Part shown: positions 14,701 through 24,831 of the stretch, in pieces
How positions within the stretch are numbered: the first letter of the stretch is position 1
Layout: each line of letters begins with the position of its first letter
Assembly (NCBI RefSeq): GCF_021018805.1
Contig: NC_086253.1
Coordinates: forward strand, 34,163,583 to 34,227,582
Reading direction: 5' to 3'
Length of the DNA stretch: 64,000 nucleotides
Source of the DNA: Prinia subflava
Lineage: Eukaryota > Chordata > Aves > Passeriformes > Cisticolidae
Made by a program: the position numbers and the translations under genes
The notes under the pieces: model-generated
Databases searched by the model: none
What the model was told of the DNA's origin: nothing
Seen by the model: only the letters and a program-made list of their open reading frames with translations

Positions 14701-17700
14701 TGAATGGTCTGTTTACCCCAAAGCAAGTTACAAGGAAAACTCTTTCGCCTTAAAGGACTTGTCTCTTTGGAGTGTGCAGGCTGGCAAAAAGCCAAGGGAA
14801 GCTGGTGCTTAAGCAGCCAAGACTGAGCAGTGCCTGTGTGCACTGCAATCTCAGCCAACCGCAGTAAATGTTATTGGAGTTTTTGTGCTGTAAAATTGCT
14901 GCTTTCATGCCCACTGCATCTGACAATAGGAATCCTTGGCCTTGCATGAGAAAGGAAGGTTGATGTGCCTTCTAGTCAGATCTCTGTATCCTTAAAAAGC
15001 AGGGTTACTACTCCTGTGTACTCCTAATGGGTTAGTGACAAATAAATTCATGTCAATGCTACGTCAGACAAAGAAAGATACTCAATGGAGAAATATTTGT
15101 GTATGAGAAGAGCAGAAAACCCATGCTTTAAGCACAGTCGTTAAGCTATTAAAACTACTGATAATATTTAAAAAGATAAAGGATGTTAAAGGTGACAAAT
15201 GCTTAGCCTTTCACTTTTCAAAGCAACTTTGTGGTAAGCTGTTTTCACAATCATCCAATGGATATTATTTTTTGCTTAGTGACTCAAACACAAAATCCTT
15301 AGCATTTCTCCTATGAGAGACTGCAACAAGCATCTGCCAGCTGAATTTCTGAGAGTCCAGCTTATTTTCAGCAAGCAGCATGTTTAAAGCACTGAAACAC
15401 GATCCTCCAACTTACAGCTACTGAGAACAGAGTTCAAATGAAAACCAAAAGGCAATGAGAAGACAAACCGGATTTTTTTTTGAAAATTGTCAAATCATCT
15501 GGGTTTTTTTGCTACAGGAACTTTTCAACACTATAGAATAAAATGAATGCTGCAGTTGCATTGCAATGACCTGATTTCTGTATTAACCCCTACTAGCAAC
15601 TTCCATTTAATCCAACAGCAATTCCTCAGAAACATAGAATCAGGACATGGCGATCACTGGAACTATAGAATCAACCAGCTATTAAAAGAAAAATCAAGAT
15701 TTTATTAAAACCTCACTATCTTCAACTCATTCTATGTTTCTGGAAGAACTTTTGTATTCACAAATCCATCAAGGCTTGGTGAGCATTAGAACACATAAGA
15801 GAGGCTTGCAAAACTGTAAATTCAGACTGTTGCCACCAAGTGATGAACACATGGAAACATGCGTAAGATCTTGAGTCTTCCCTTTCTAAAAATGCCTTTT
15901 TGAAAAAGATTTTGCATTGCAGTACAGAGTTAAAAATACTAGATCTTCCCCCAAAATAAAATAATGAAAAACAAACAAAAAAAAGAGGTTAATGTGATGA
16001 TGTGACACATATCTGCTCCTGATGTCATTCAAGTTATTTGCTGTACACACACATAACATTTGTTTCTCAGTTCAGCATAAGTAGTACCTGGGTGAAGCCC
16101 TCAGATTTGTAATTTATAATGAAAATAAACCCTCTATGTGACTGTTTCCTTGTCCTCTTACCTTCTTTATTACAGATTAATTTCTACTATAAATTTCTTA
16201 CAGCCTACTCTCCGCACAAGAGCTGTACATTCTCGTTCTTGATTGCGACTTCAGGATTCTTCCATTAAACTGTGACAGAATTGAAATTCAAACTCCTTAT
16301 CTTGCAATTAGGGATGTCTGTTCTGTAATCAAGCAGTCAAAGGAAACGATGTGTGTGCAAGCACTGGCAAGAAGGAAGGATACATTTTTGACTCTTATGT
16401 TCATCTATTGCGCCAGGTACATGTTAGTTCACCAGTGAGCTGACACTTGGGTGCAGCATTCTTTCCACAGTAAAACGATATTCTGCTTTTATGTTTCACT
16501 GTATTTTAGAATGAATTTATCTTCACAGATCTTCTTAAATTGCATGATTTTTTGTACTATGATTTTTGATGGGGAAGGAGGAGTGGAAGAAATGTCTCTA
16601 CATCAGATCTTATCCGCACCATGATACACAGTTGGCAGGTTGTCCCATCTGGCATGCATTCGAGTATAAGACGGATAATTTGTCACTCTGAATCCTCTGA
16701 TTTGTGAAAAGGCCAAAATCATCTCTGGAAAGATATTCTGCAGCTAATGATACAGGAGGTGTGGGGGAGACTGTTCTTTGAAGGCTACAAAGGCCACAAT
16801 CTGAGGAGAAATAATTGGGTCTTGGCTCTTCTATTAAGTAACGTATTAAGAAACTGAAAACGACAAAAATCTCTTAAGAGCAAAACATGACTTACAACAA
16901 TCAGATATGAGAAGTAATTGCCCACCACTTTGCAAAATTTGATTTTGGAGGGGTGAGGGTGAGACTGGGGAACTGTAATTTGCTTTTGGCAAACAGACTG
17001 AATGCTTAATTAAACGGAACAAATGTACATTTTTGTACATTACAGGAACAATGTTGACAGAAGTTTGGCTTAAAAACCAGTGAAAGAGGATAAAAAGATA
17101 GATTCATGAAATTGAAATCAAATATCAAAAAAGAGATAAAAAATAAAGTGGCAAGCATTCAAGACTCAATTTTCAAATTTTTAAGGCAACTACATTTGCC
17201 CCAAGCAAGTGGAACAGATAAATCTGTCGATCTGTAGTTCCTGAAAGACATTTGCCTTCCTGCAATGTCTGACTTTGGGCCATAAGAAATTTACATGTTT
17301 CAGTAGCTACCAAGGAAGGCTGCAAGCACTGCTACACACTGGCTGAAACAGAACTGTCTCTGGCCTGAGAAAAAAAGTCAGCATGTATTTTTATAACATG
17401 AACTTATTCTGTATTTACAGAAAGCTTGTCAAGTACCTCTATTCAGCATCATGGGCATTGTGAATTTATGGGTATCAAACATTTTTGCTTACAAAATATT
17501 TACACGAGTACGTACATGCCCAGAAGACATTGGCAGTTTTTACTGAGAACTGGGAATCTTATTTTGTAATTTTGCAGGGTATAAAATGGTCCAGCGTGTG
17601 GGAAGGGAAAGTGGCTGTTTTGCAAATGATTCATTGTGGAAGGTCTGGACAATTTCAGAGTGAGGTCTGGGCTACAGGACAAATCATCTTCTGTTAGATT

Positions 17701-17834
17701 TAAACAGGCAATGCATTTCAACATGCAGGCTGCCAATACAACACGTTTAGCCATAGCTTAGTATGAAAATCTGTCATAAACTACAAGCTCACACACACAC
17801 GATTTGAAATGCACAGAAATAGTACTAGAAAAGC
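8741..17834. other. Plain intronic sequence
   Basis: AT-rich throughout. Purine-rich patch at 10310-10575 with a poly-A stretch near 10563. The longest ORF (11958-12380, plus strand, 140 codons) has biased AT-driven composition and no motif. No exon or repeat could be supported. Confidence 0.55.
17022..17041. repeat. Short inverted repeat (8-bp arms, TTTT loop)
   Basis: AATGTACA, TTTT, TGTACATT. Perfect but short, so chance occurrence in AT-rich DNA is likely. Confidence 0.35.
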
Positions 17835-19195
17835 TTCAGGAGGTTATCTCAGTCCACCTTCTCCTAATTGAATGTAGGTTTGTTCTCAGCAGCATGAGTT
17901 ACATTTTTATTTGTTTTAATTTCATGTTACAAAGTGAGAGAGCTTCTGTCACTTCCTTGGGACAGACTTTGATATCTTAATATAGTTAATTGTTAAACCG
18001 TTTTTCCTAACTATGTGCCTAATCTTCCTTCCCTTCCCTTCCCTTCCCTTTCCTTCCCTTCCCTTCCCTTCCCTTCCCTTCCCTTCCCTTCCCTTCCCTT
18101 CCCTTCCCTTCCCTTCCCTTCCCTTCCCTTCCCTTCCCTTCCCTTCCCTTTCCTTTCCTTTCCTTTCCTTTCCTTTCCTTTCCTTTCCTTTCCTTTCCTT
18201 TCCTTTCCTTTCCTTTCCTTTCCTTTCCTTTCCTTTCCTTTCCTTTCCTTTCCTTTCCTTTCCTTTCCTTTCCTTTCCTTTCCTTTCCTTTCCTTTCCTT
18301 TCCTTTCCTTTCCTTTCCTTTCCTTTCCTTTCCTTTCCTTTCCTTTCCTTTCCTTTCCTTTCCTTTCCTTTCCTTTCCTTTCCTTTCCTTTCCTTTCCTT
18401 TCCTTTCCTTTCCTTTCCTTTCCTTTCCTTTCCTTTCCTTTCCTTCCTGTTACTTTTAGTTGTATTCCCATACTGCAGGCAAGATGTTCCACTCAGTCTT
18501 TGGTTATTAGCTTCTCTTTGCCAGCAATTAATTATTGCTTAGGCCATAGATTGAGCCAAAGTTTAATCTCTTACTTATTCCCATAGAGTAATATCTCTAA
18601 CCTCATAATTGTTTTCATACACATATATCTGAACAGTAAAATAAAGAGCAATAAGAGAATTTGACAGGAACTTTGAAGAAGCAAGATGCTTGAATTCCAA
18701 ACTTATATTCCATTGGTGCTATGTCTAGGAATCCCTCTTTGCAGATATATTTGTATACCCAGTTCAAACTGTACTTGTGAGTCAGACCACGTTGCAGATT
18801 AATGCCTAATTAAAACTCTCTATGACCACTTCTCCTTAGCTTCTTCCTGAATATACTGCACTTCAGACCAGCTTATATTTTTCAGTTCTAATTTCATTAG
18901 TTTCTGGCTATATGATTAATGATCTTTCCTTGCCCTCTTCTATTAACATTTTGTCTCTAGTTGGCACTCAGAACACTTGCTATTTAGTATCATCAGGAAA
19001 TTTTTAGTACCATTTTTACTCCTTCATCCATATAACAAATGAGGATGTTAAATAAAACCAAGATTATAGCATATCCCCATGATGTTCTTCAATACAACTC
19101 CTCCTAGTTTGAATGATTAGTCCTAATTTATTACCACAGACTTTCAGACCAAGCAGGTCTGAGTTAATTTTTCAAGTAACATGTCTTAAGCCCAG
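17835..19195 (-). mobile_element. Ancient, degenerate CR1 LINE split by a microsatellite
   Basis: Both sides of the pentanucleotide tract resemble antisense CR1 3'-region and RT sequence. The left flank (17840-18022) has the pattern of a 3' region ending gttaaaccgtttttcctaac before pyrimidine-rich sequence. The right side (18448-19195) continues it and includes a tatcatcaggaaatttttag segment (about 18989-19008), then aatgaggatgttaaataaaa, equivalent to the conserved CR1 RT region seen antisense. Identity is low, many frames are broken, and the assignment is by general resemblance only. It would be one of the oldest repeats here and runs in the same direction as the host gene. Confidence 0.45.
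18024..18448. repeat. Pentanucleotide microsatellite, (CCCTT)n then (CCTTT)n
   Basis: About 425 bp of uninterrupted pyrimidine on the plus strand. From about 18029 to 18148 the unit is CCCTT (about 24 copies, one early variant near 18050). From about 18149 to 18445 it is CCTTT (about 59 copies), with a sharp single switch between them. Five-base periodicity leaves all three frames open on both strands, which explains the long Phe/Pro/Ser and Lys/Glu/Gly ORFs here (148, 175 and 157 codons); none is a gene. Long mirror-type purine/pyrimidine tracts can form triplex DNA. Copy number is probably highly variable, and assembly length may be approximate. Confidence 0.98.
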
Positions 19196-19517
19196 TGTCG
19201 GACCTGAGGACAAATTGTATGCACTGATACAACAAGACAAAATTTAATTTATCATGAATTATGAGATAAGAGATAAAAATCTCTTTAAACAATGTGTAAG
19301 ACAACAATGAAAATAAGGCATGTGGATACCCTCACAGATTCCAGATAACTGATAGTTCTGAGAATGAATGAAAAGGAAAAGAAGTAAATATATACCCTAC
19401 ACTGAGAAAAACCTAAAGAGCTTTTAAGCATTTAATCTCATAACCTAATGTTTATTTCCTGGTGTCCTAGAACACCCCCTTCCTCTCATTTTGTTCCCCA
19501 ATAATTTGAACTACTAA

Positions 19518-19650
19518 AATGCAGTTCATTAGAGTACGGTGCTAATAACACCAAGGTTGTGGGTTCAATCCCTGTGTGGGTCATTCACTTAAAAGTTGGG
19601 CTCGATGATCCTTGTAGGTCTCTTCCAACTAAGAATATTCTATGAAATCT
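19518..19650 (+). mobile_element. tRNA-Ile-derived SINE with CR1-like tail (TguSINE1 type)
   Basis: The left half resembles tRNA-Ile(AAT): an A-box-like gcagttcattagagtacggt, then gctaataacaccaagg containing the AAT anticodon loop, and a B box gggttcaatccc at 19561-19572. The right half is a CR1-type 3' tail (gggctcgatgatccttgtag and a terminal attctatgaaat). A tRNA-Ile head plus a CR1 tail is the layout of TguSINE1, mobilised by CR1 in songbirds. The head is diverged and its 5' end is lost, so this is not a functional tRNA gene. The overlapping minus-strand ORF at 19585-19833 is incidental. Confidence 0.85.
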
Positions 19651-22600
19651 AAACAACTCCTTCTGTGAAATTACATTGTAGGTGACAGCCTGGCTGCCAA
19701 GTTCTAGTTCACCAGCACATGCCGTTTCCTGTGTGGAGTAACTGTGGCAAAGCAGAGACGGAATAAGGACTGAGAAGTGTTCAGTAGGCACTAAAGCAGG
19801 ACTACCAGAAACCCACACAAGGTACTTCCACACTGGCTTAATTTACCATGGGCCTTTTTTAATATTCACAGGTTATTTCCAACCTTCTCACAAGCCAGTT
19901 GCATATGAAGGGGGAAATTCCATTTTCCTCTTCCCACCCCCACAGGAGCTGCAAGGGAACAAAGTCACTAGCATCTTCCATTAACTTACAGCACAAATCC
20001 CTGTGTGTACTTCCAACCACACTTCCATTTCATTTGGCTCTTGGTGGAAAGAAAAAGGCAGAAGTGAGGCAGATTGTTTAGTTATGCTGGTTATACATGA
20101 ACAGTTGTATCTATGCAGAAAAATAAAATGTGAGAGATGGAAGGACAATCTGAAGAGTAAAAAACCCCTAACAAACACCTAATAAAATTCACACATATGT
20201 TCTGTACATGTGTTATATCTGGTCTTTAGCAGTGCCAGGCTTGAGCATTGGGCACCTATTCCCTCAAGTACTTGTACAAAAGCAGAAGGTTCTGACCTTG
20301 GCTTCTTGATACTGTGGGATAATAAAAACAATAATTTCTGTATAGGAGATACTTTTGTATAAGCTCTCCCATCAAGTTCTAATGAGTCATCATGAACTAA
20401 AGCCCTCAATTGATAGGAGAATTATGCCACAGCACATTTAGTGTCTGTAGAGTGAGATGTCTTACAATGAGACCTCCAAATGCATAGAGTTCGAATACGT
20501 TTTCATTCAACCAGCTTTATTACATTATTTTTTCTCTTTCACAAGTTTAAATTCAGATTTGTGCTCTTGATTTCCAAATTTATAGGAAGGCTTAGCCATT
20601 TCAAACTGAAAAGTCCATCAATCTGCAATTCCCATGTGGCTGGAGCCAAATCTTGTTTATTGTGCATTACCTGGCAGATCCTTGATCAAGGACAACTGAA
20701 AACCAGTTTATATTATATTGAATTTTTTCAGATCTTCCCACTACATAAGCGATTATCACAAGCTGTTATTAAGAAACATGAGAACCTTGATGCTCAAATG
20801 CACTATACAAATGCTGCTGTGAAATACATCCTTCTCTATTCTGCATTTTATGGTTCTCTCATAAATTTCCAATTTAGGAGGTAAAAATTCTCAAATCTGA
20901 GTTTCTAACTCAGAATCTTCAATCTCATTGTCAGTAGTAAGCATTAAATATTAACTATACCTTGTCTTCATACCCTCTGCTTAAACTAAGAATTTAGCAC
21001 TTTATTTCTCATATTGAATTCTGTGTTAAAATATAAGCTGCTACTAATGTCAATAAATTCCCCTCCAAAGTCTGACTAATCTATAACTTTTCATGGAAAA
21101 AGATTAGGAAACTTATCAATATGCTTAAATACAGATACTCAATGACTTCTGTTGTTTATAAGACTTAGTGACATAAGGAAACTCAGTCACATTCAAGAAT
21201 CCTTTCCTCCCAGTTCCCAGTTCACTCTACTCTCCCTCTCACTTTGACAACTGTTTCATTTCCCTGCACATGTATTCAGATGTCCCTATTTCTTATAAAC
21301 TGCTGCTCTTTCTAAAAACAATAAATGTAGTAAGTAAATTGTTCTGATAGCAGTAGACAAAAAGACTAACTGCTGGAACAGTTCATATACTGAGCTGTGC
21401 CCTGAAGAACAAGTAGAATTAATCAGAGATGCTATGTAAAAGAAGAGTTATAACTGATGGTCCTAAAATTGATCTCCTCCTGAATTTCATGACTTACTAA
21501 CACACTGCTCTTAGAGAAATTAAATGATTCCTATTAAACCGTCCACAACACTTTGTACTTGATCTGAATTTTTACAGCTACTAATAATACCTCCATGTTG
21601 ACCTTAGCTCCTCATAGTAAGCATCTCAAAACTCATTTTACTAATTTTGTCTTTGCTATGTTAGCTAATCCCAGAAAAGGAAGCTAATTCCCACTGGTTA
21701 ACAAAACAAGCTAATCAAACCCAGCATCACAGACTAAAATAATTCTACACACATATTCAGTTCCTTTAAATTTTGAATGAGCCGATCAAATATAACACAT
21801 TGATTAAATGGACTCATTCTAAAGGAAAACAATCAGATGTTTGAAATAGACTAAGAAGATATTAATTCAAATTGCTATTCAAATAAAGTCAATATAACTG
21901 AAAGCAGTTCAATAATATAATTGTTTTCAGTCAGCACCTTTTTTATCCCTAAATGCTTCAGCAGTGAACCCCCACCCTCTGCCAACATAAACACTGGACA
22001 AAGTAATCTGGAATATGGCACTGGACTTACTTTGAACCCATTAAGATTAGATAGCATTGAAAGCTTACATGAAGACGCAAAAGAAAACTAGTGAAAAAAA
22101 AAACCCTCTTTCTGTGAAAGTGCTGCATTACTTACGATTTTAGCTAAAGAAACTGCAAGAATCAAATAACAGCATACTAAATGCCACAATTAAATGATAT
22201 CCACTTGATAGGACAGAATTGGAGAAATCCACATACTACAATGCAATGCTACACAACCATATCATCAAGAAGAAGAAAGGGTAGCTAACTTATTAAATTT
22301 TGCTTTTCCCTCTTTTACAGAGAACATACTTTTTGCCCACAAGTAGGCCATCAGCATATAAAATGAGAACCCAACCATACGCAAATCAAGTAGATAATCT
22401 AAGCAATGTTCATTGATGTGCTAAGTGAAAGAAATCTTTCTTCCAGTAACACAAACCCTCATCCTGCACCTGATTGTAGAAATGGAAGTCCACTACCTGA
22501 ACACCTATGATCTTCTCCCTTACCCAGCAGAAAACCAACAAGCCTGACTTAAACTACGGCAATCACTACGTACACAGTATATGTGGTTGGCAAGCAGAAG

Positions 22601-23540
22601 CACTTCTAAAAACAAGTCTAATCTTGTGGAGAGAAACATCATTGACAGCAGGAACTACAAACACTTCTGCTACACATATACACTGAAGGAGTGAACATCA
22701 GACATCCACAGGTAGAGGACACAGGAGAGAATGGTGGGAAGAAAGAGGGAAAAGGAAAAACAAACACACTTGCAGAGTATGCTGGGTTTTCCTCCAGCTT
22801 AGCAGAAGTCTTACAAAGAACAACAGTGTCAACATATACCATGGTGCTAACTCCTGTCCTACTTTTAATCAAAACCCCTCTTACATCATTCTGCTAAAAG
22901 GACAAGACTTGGCCTGACACAGGATCAGATGAAATTAGTTTAGCTTGTCTGGGATGAAACAGGTTAAGGAACACTCCTGAAGGCTGGTAAACTCACTTGC
23001 AAGCAACTGTTCAAAAATTCAGAAGTAGCGACAAGACTTAAAACCTAGAGGAAAGATGAAGACTTACTAGCTTCCTAAGATATGCAAGCAGATCATCCCA
23101 ACTATTCAAAAATTTTCACAGTTTTGTCTCGCTTTTGCATTTTTTATTTCTATAAAAGAAGGGTTGGAGGATACAGTAATCTAAATATATTGACTTATTG
23201 AACTAAATCAGGCTACATTTTGGATAACACATATATTTTCTAACAGATTTCATATTCCTAGACATAAAAGAAAGATAGCATACCCTGATTATGACAATGC
23301 ATGACCATTTTTTTGAGGTCTTCACAGATTAGATACTGCGCAAGTTGAACATGCAAAAGTAAAGTTATTTATTTTAAAGATCTTAATCCAAATGTGTCAA
23401 ATTCACATTCATGAGTGGTCTTCGCAGATTGGCCTTTTAGACACAACAACAAAATTTCACTCAAAGCTAAGAAGAGAAGCTCAAATTTAGTGCTGTGCTT
23501 GGCAAAATAATTCTGTCCAACCAGCTGATGTGTTATCGGC
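19651..23540. other. Plain intronic sequence
   Basis: No repeat or exon recognised. A 134-codon plus-strand ORF at 20480-20884 is Phe/Leu/Lys-rich, lacks family motifs and has no supporting promoter or splice context. Confidence 0.55.
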
Positions 23541-23565
23541 AAAAAAAAAAAAAAAAAAAAAAAAA
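23541..23565. repeat. Poly-A run (25 A)
   Basis: Twenty-five consecutive A, followed by TTT. No LINE or SINE body is recognisable to its left, so it looks like a plain homopolymer and not the tail of a retroposed element. Confidence 0.95.
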
Positions 23566-23812
23566 TTTCTCCATACTCCCTCTAGTGGTTCATCTGTAGG
23601 CGAGATTTAAACAATCAAAAGACAGAAATGGTTCTTAGAATACGAAGTGGCTTGTTCCCAGCTTTGTTGATCTACCCAAGAAGGGGTGTTAATTAAAAAA
23701 AAACATTCTTCCAGTCTGCCTAAACCAAGAAAATTTTTTCAGTCATGCATCAAAAATGGAAACCTGTGGCTAATATATTTACTCACATTAAAAGAAAAAA
23801 AAAGAAAGAAAA

Positions 23813-23924
23813 GAAATAAGAAAAAAGAAATAAGAAAAGAGAAATAAGAAAACAGAAATAAGAAAAGAGAAATAAGAAAAGAGAAATAAGAAAAGAGAAA
23901 TAAGAAAAAAGAAATAAGAAGCAA
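23813..23924. repeat. 14-bp purine-rich minisatellite (8 copies)
   Basis: Eight tandem 14-mers starting at 23813, 23827, 23841, 23855, 23869, 23883, 23897 and 23911. The unit is gaaataagaaaaga, with copies ending in aa, ga or ca, and the last copy degenerate. Four of the middle copies are identical and the outer ones diverge, as expected for slippage or unequal exchange. On the minus strand it gives the Phe/Leu/Ser-rich ORFs 23739-23924 and 23783-24043, which only look like membrane proteins. Confidence 0.95.
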
Positions 23925-23991
23925 GAAGCAATTAAAAAAAGGAAAAAAGAAAAAAGAAAAAAGGAAAAAAAGAAAAAAAACAGAAAAAAGT
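23925..23991. repeat. A-rich low-complexity tract
   Basis: Irregular GAAAAAA and GGAAAAAA units continue the purine tract beyond the 14-bp minisatellite. No fixed period. Confidence 0.85.
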
Positions 23992-24621
23992 GGTTTCTTT
24001 GGGCAGGACGTTTAAGCAGGCACTGGTGTTTAAAGTATGTCACTCCTTCTGCTTAGTGATGCTGGTTAGAAGGAAGAGAAACATGGAAACATACATCTCA
24101 GAAGCCACCACTGCCTCCTGTCATCTCATAGCTCTCTTCCTTTAGAGCTTTCCCTCAGTCTCAAGTGCCCTATCCAGTGACAAAAATCCTGCTCTACTTC
24201 CCTTAGGAAATGAAAGGAATGGCTGGAACCCGCTAAACTTGATGAGGTAGTAAAAGACAACTTTTACATTATTCTGAAGCTAAATATCATGACAGTTTAA
24301 CCAACTTCAGCCTGCCCTCTAAAAAGTACAACCAAAGGTTAGTCACTTGCTAAAAACTACATTACATAATATATCATTAATAGCTACTGCTTCACATAAG
24401 CATTGCCTGTTAAATGACTTAAATAAGCTTTTCTATATTAGCAGTTATTTTCTACTCTTGCTTATCTAACAGTAAAATAGAAAAAAAAATTGCAGCATTT
24501 AAGGAAAAATCAGTTTAAAATACAGAGTCATTTTGATATATTTAAGTTTTATTAGACAATTTGTTAAGAAGATGGAAAATAAAAGGGTATTTAAACTATG
24601 GACAAAGTGTCCTCTTCTTAC

Positions 24622-24831
24622 CATGACCTGGGACAGATACTGGGTTATCACCGGTCTGTACTAGATATGAGCCGGCAGTATAGTCCTCATCTGTATCAGA
24701 GTCCTGAACTGGCTGGCTGCCATTATTACTTAATAACCACCTCTGGTTGTCATGGAGATTGGGTGATGGAGGAGGGGAGTGTAAATGTTCAGTAACTGAT
24801 GGACTAGATGAGGAGGATGGCATGGGAGGAC
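24622..24831 (-). CDS. TENM3: Teneurin intracellular-domain cassette exon (partial CDS, internal exon)
   Basis: Teneurins are large type II transmembrane adhesion proteins of neurons; this exon encodes part of the N-terminal cytoplasmic domain. Seen: on the minus strand a pyrimidine-rich tract ends in TATAG just before 24831, and the donor GTAAGAAG starts at 24621. The 210-nt exon is open throughout, begins with the last two bases of a Gly codon and ends with one base of the next, so it is symmetric phase 1-1 and can be skipped in frame. It encodes 69 whole codons: a Ser run (residues 5-9), SPPPSPNLHDNQ (18-29), RWLLSNNGSQP (30-40), the acidic DSDTDEDY (43-50) and SYLVQTGD (54-61). The order Ser/Pro, PPPSP, QRxLL, QPxxDSDxEE, SxLVxxG matches the same exon of TENM4 and, more loosely, TENM2 as I remember them. 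Canonical human TENM3 lacks a segment here, which fits alternative splicing. Reading past the donor reaches a stop at about 24597; that tail is intron. Teneurin identity is strong, the paralog less so. Confidence 0.8.

Noticed and set aside
18013..18542. Three long ORFs (148, 175 and 157 codons) with Phe/Pro/Leu or Lys/Glu/Gly repeats
   Set aside because: They are the pentanucleotide microsatellite read in different frames. A 5-bp unit without stops leaves every frame open.
19521..19590. Functional tRNA-Ile gene
   Set aside because: The 5' acceptor stem is missing and the tRNA-like part is fused to a CR1 tail, so it is a SINE. The same applies to 34760-34836.
20480..20884. 134-codon plus-strand ORF
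   Set aside because: Same reasons: Phe/Lys/Leu-rich random translation with no recognisable domain.
23813..23924. CRISPR-like array
   Set aside because: The repeats are contiguous 14-mers without spacers, in vertebrate DNA.
23739..24043. Hydrophobic Phe/Leu ORFs resembling membrane proteins
   Set aside because: Translation of the U-rich strand of the 14-bp minisatellite and A-rich tract.
24597..24621. Extension of the teneurin frame to the stop near 24597, giving a C-terminal exon
   Set aside because: A good donor GTAAGAAG starts at 24621, and the teneurin segment is internal to a much longer protein, so this tail is intron.
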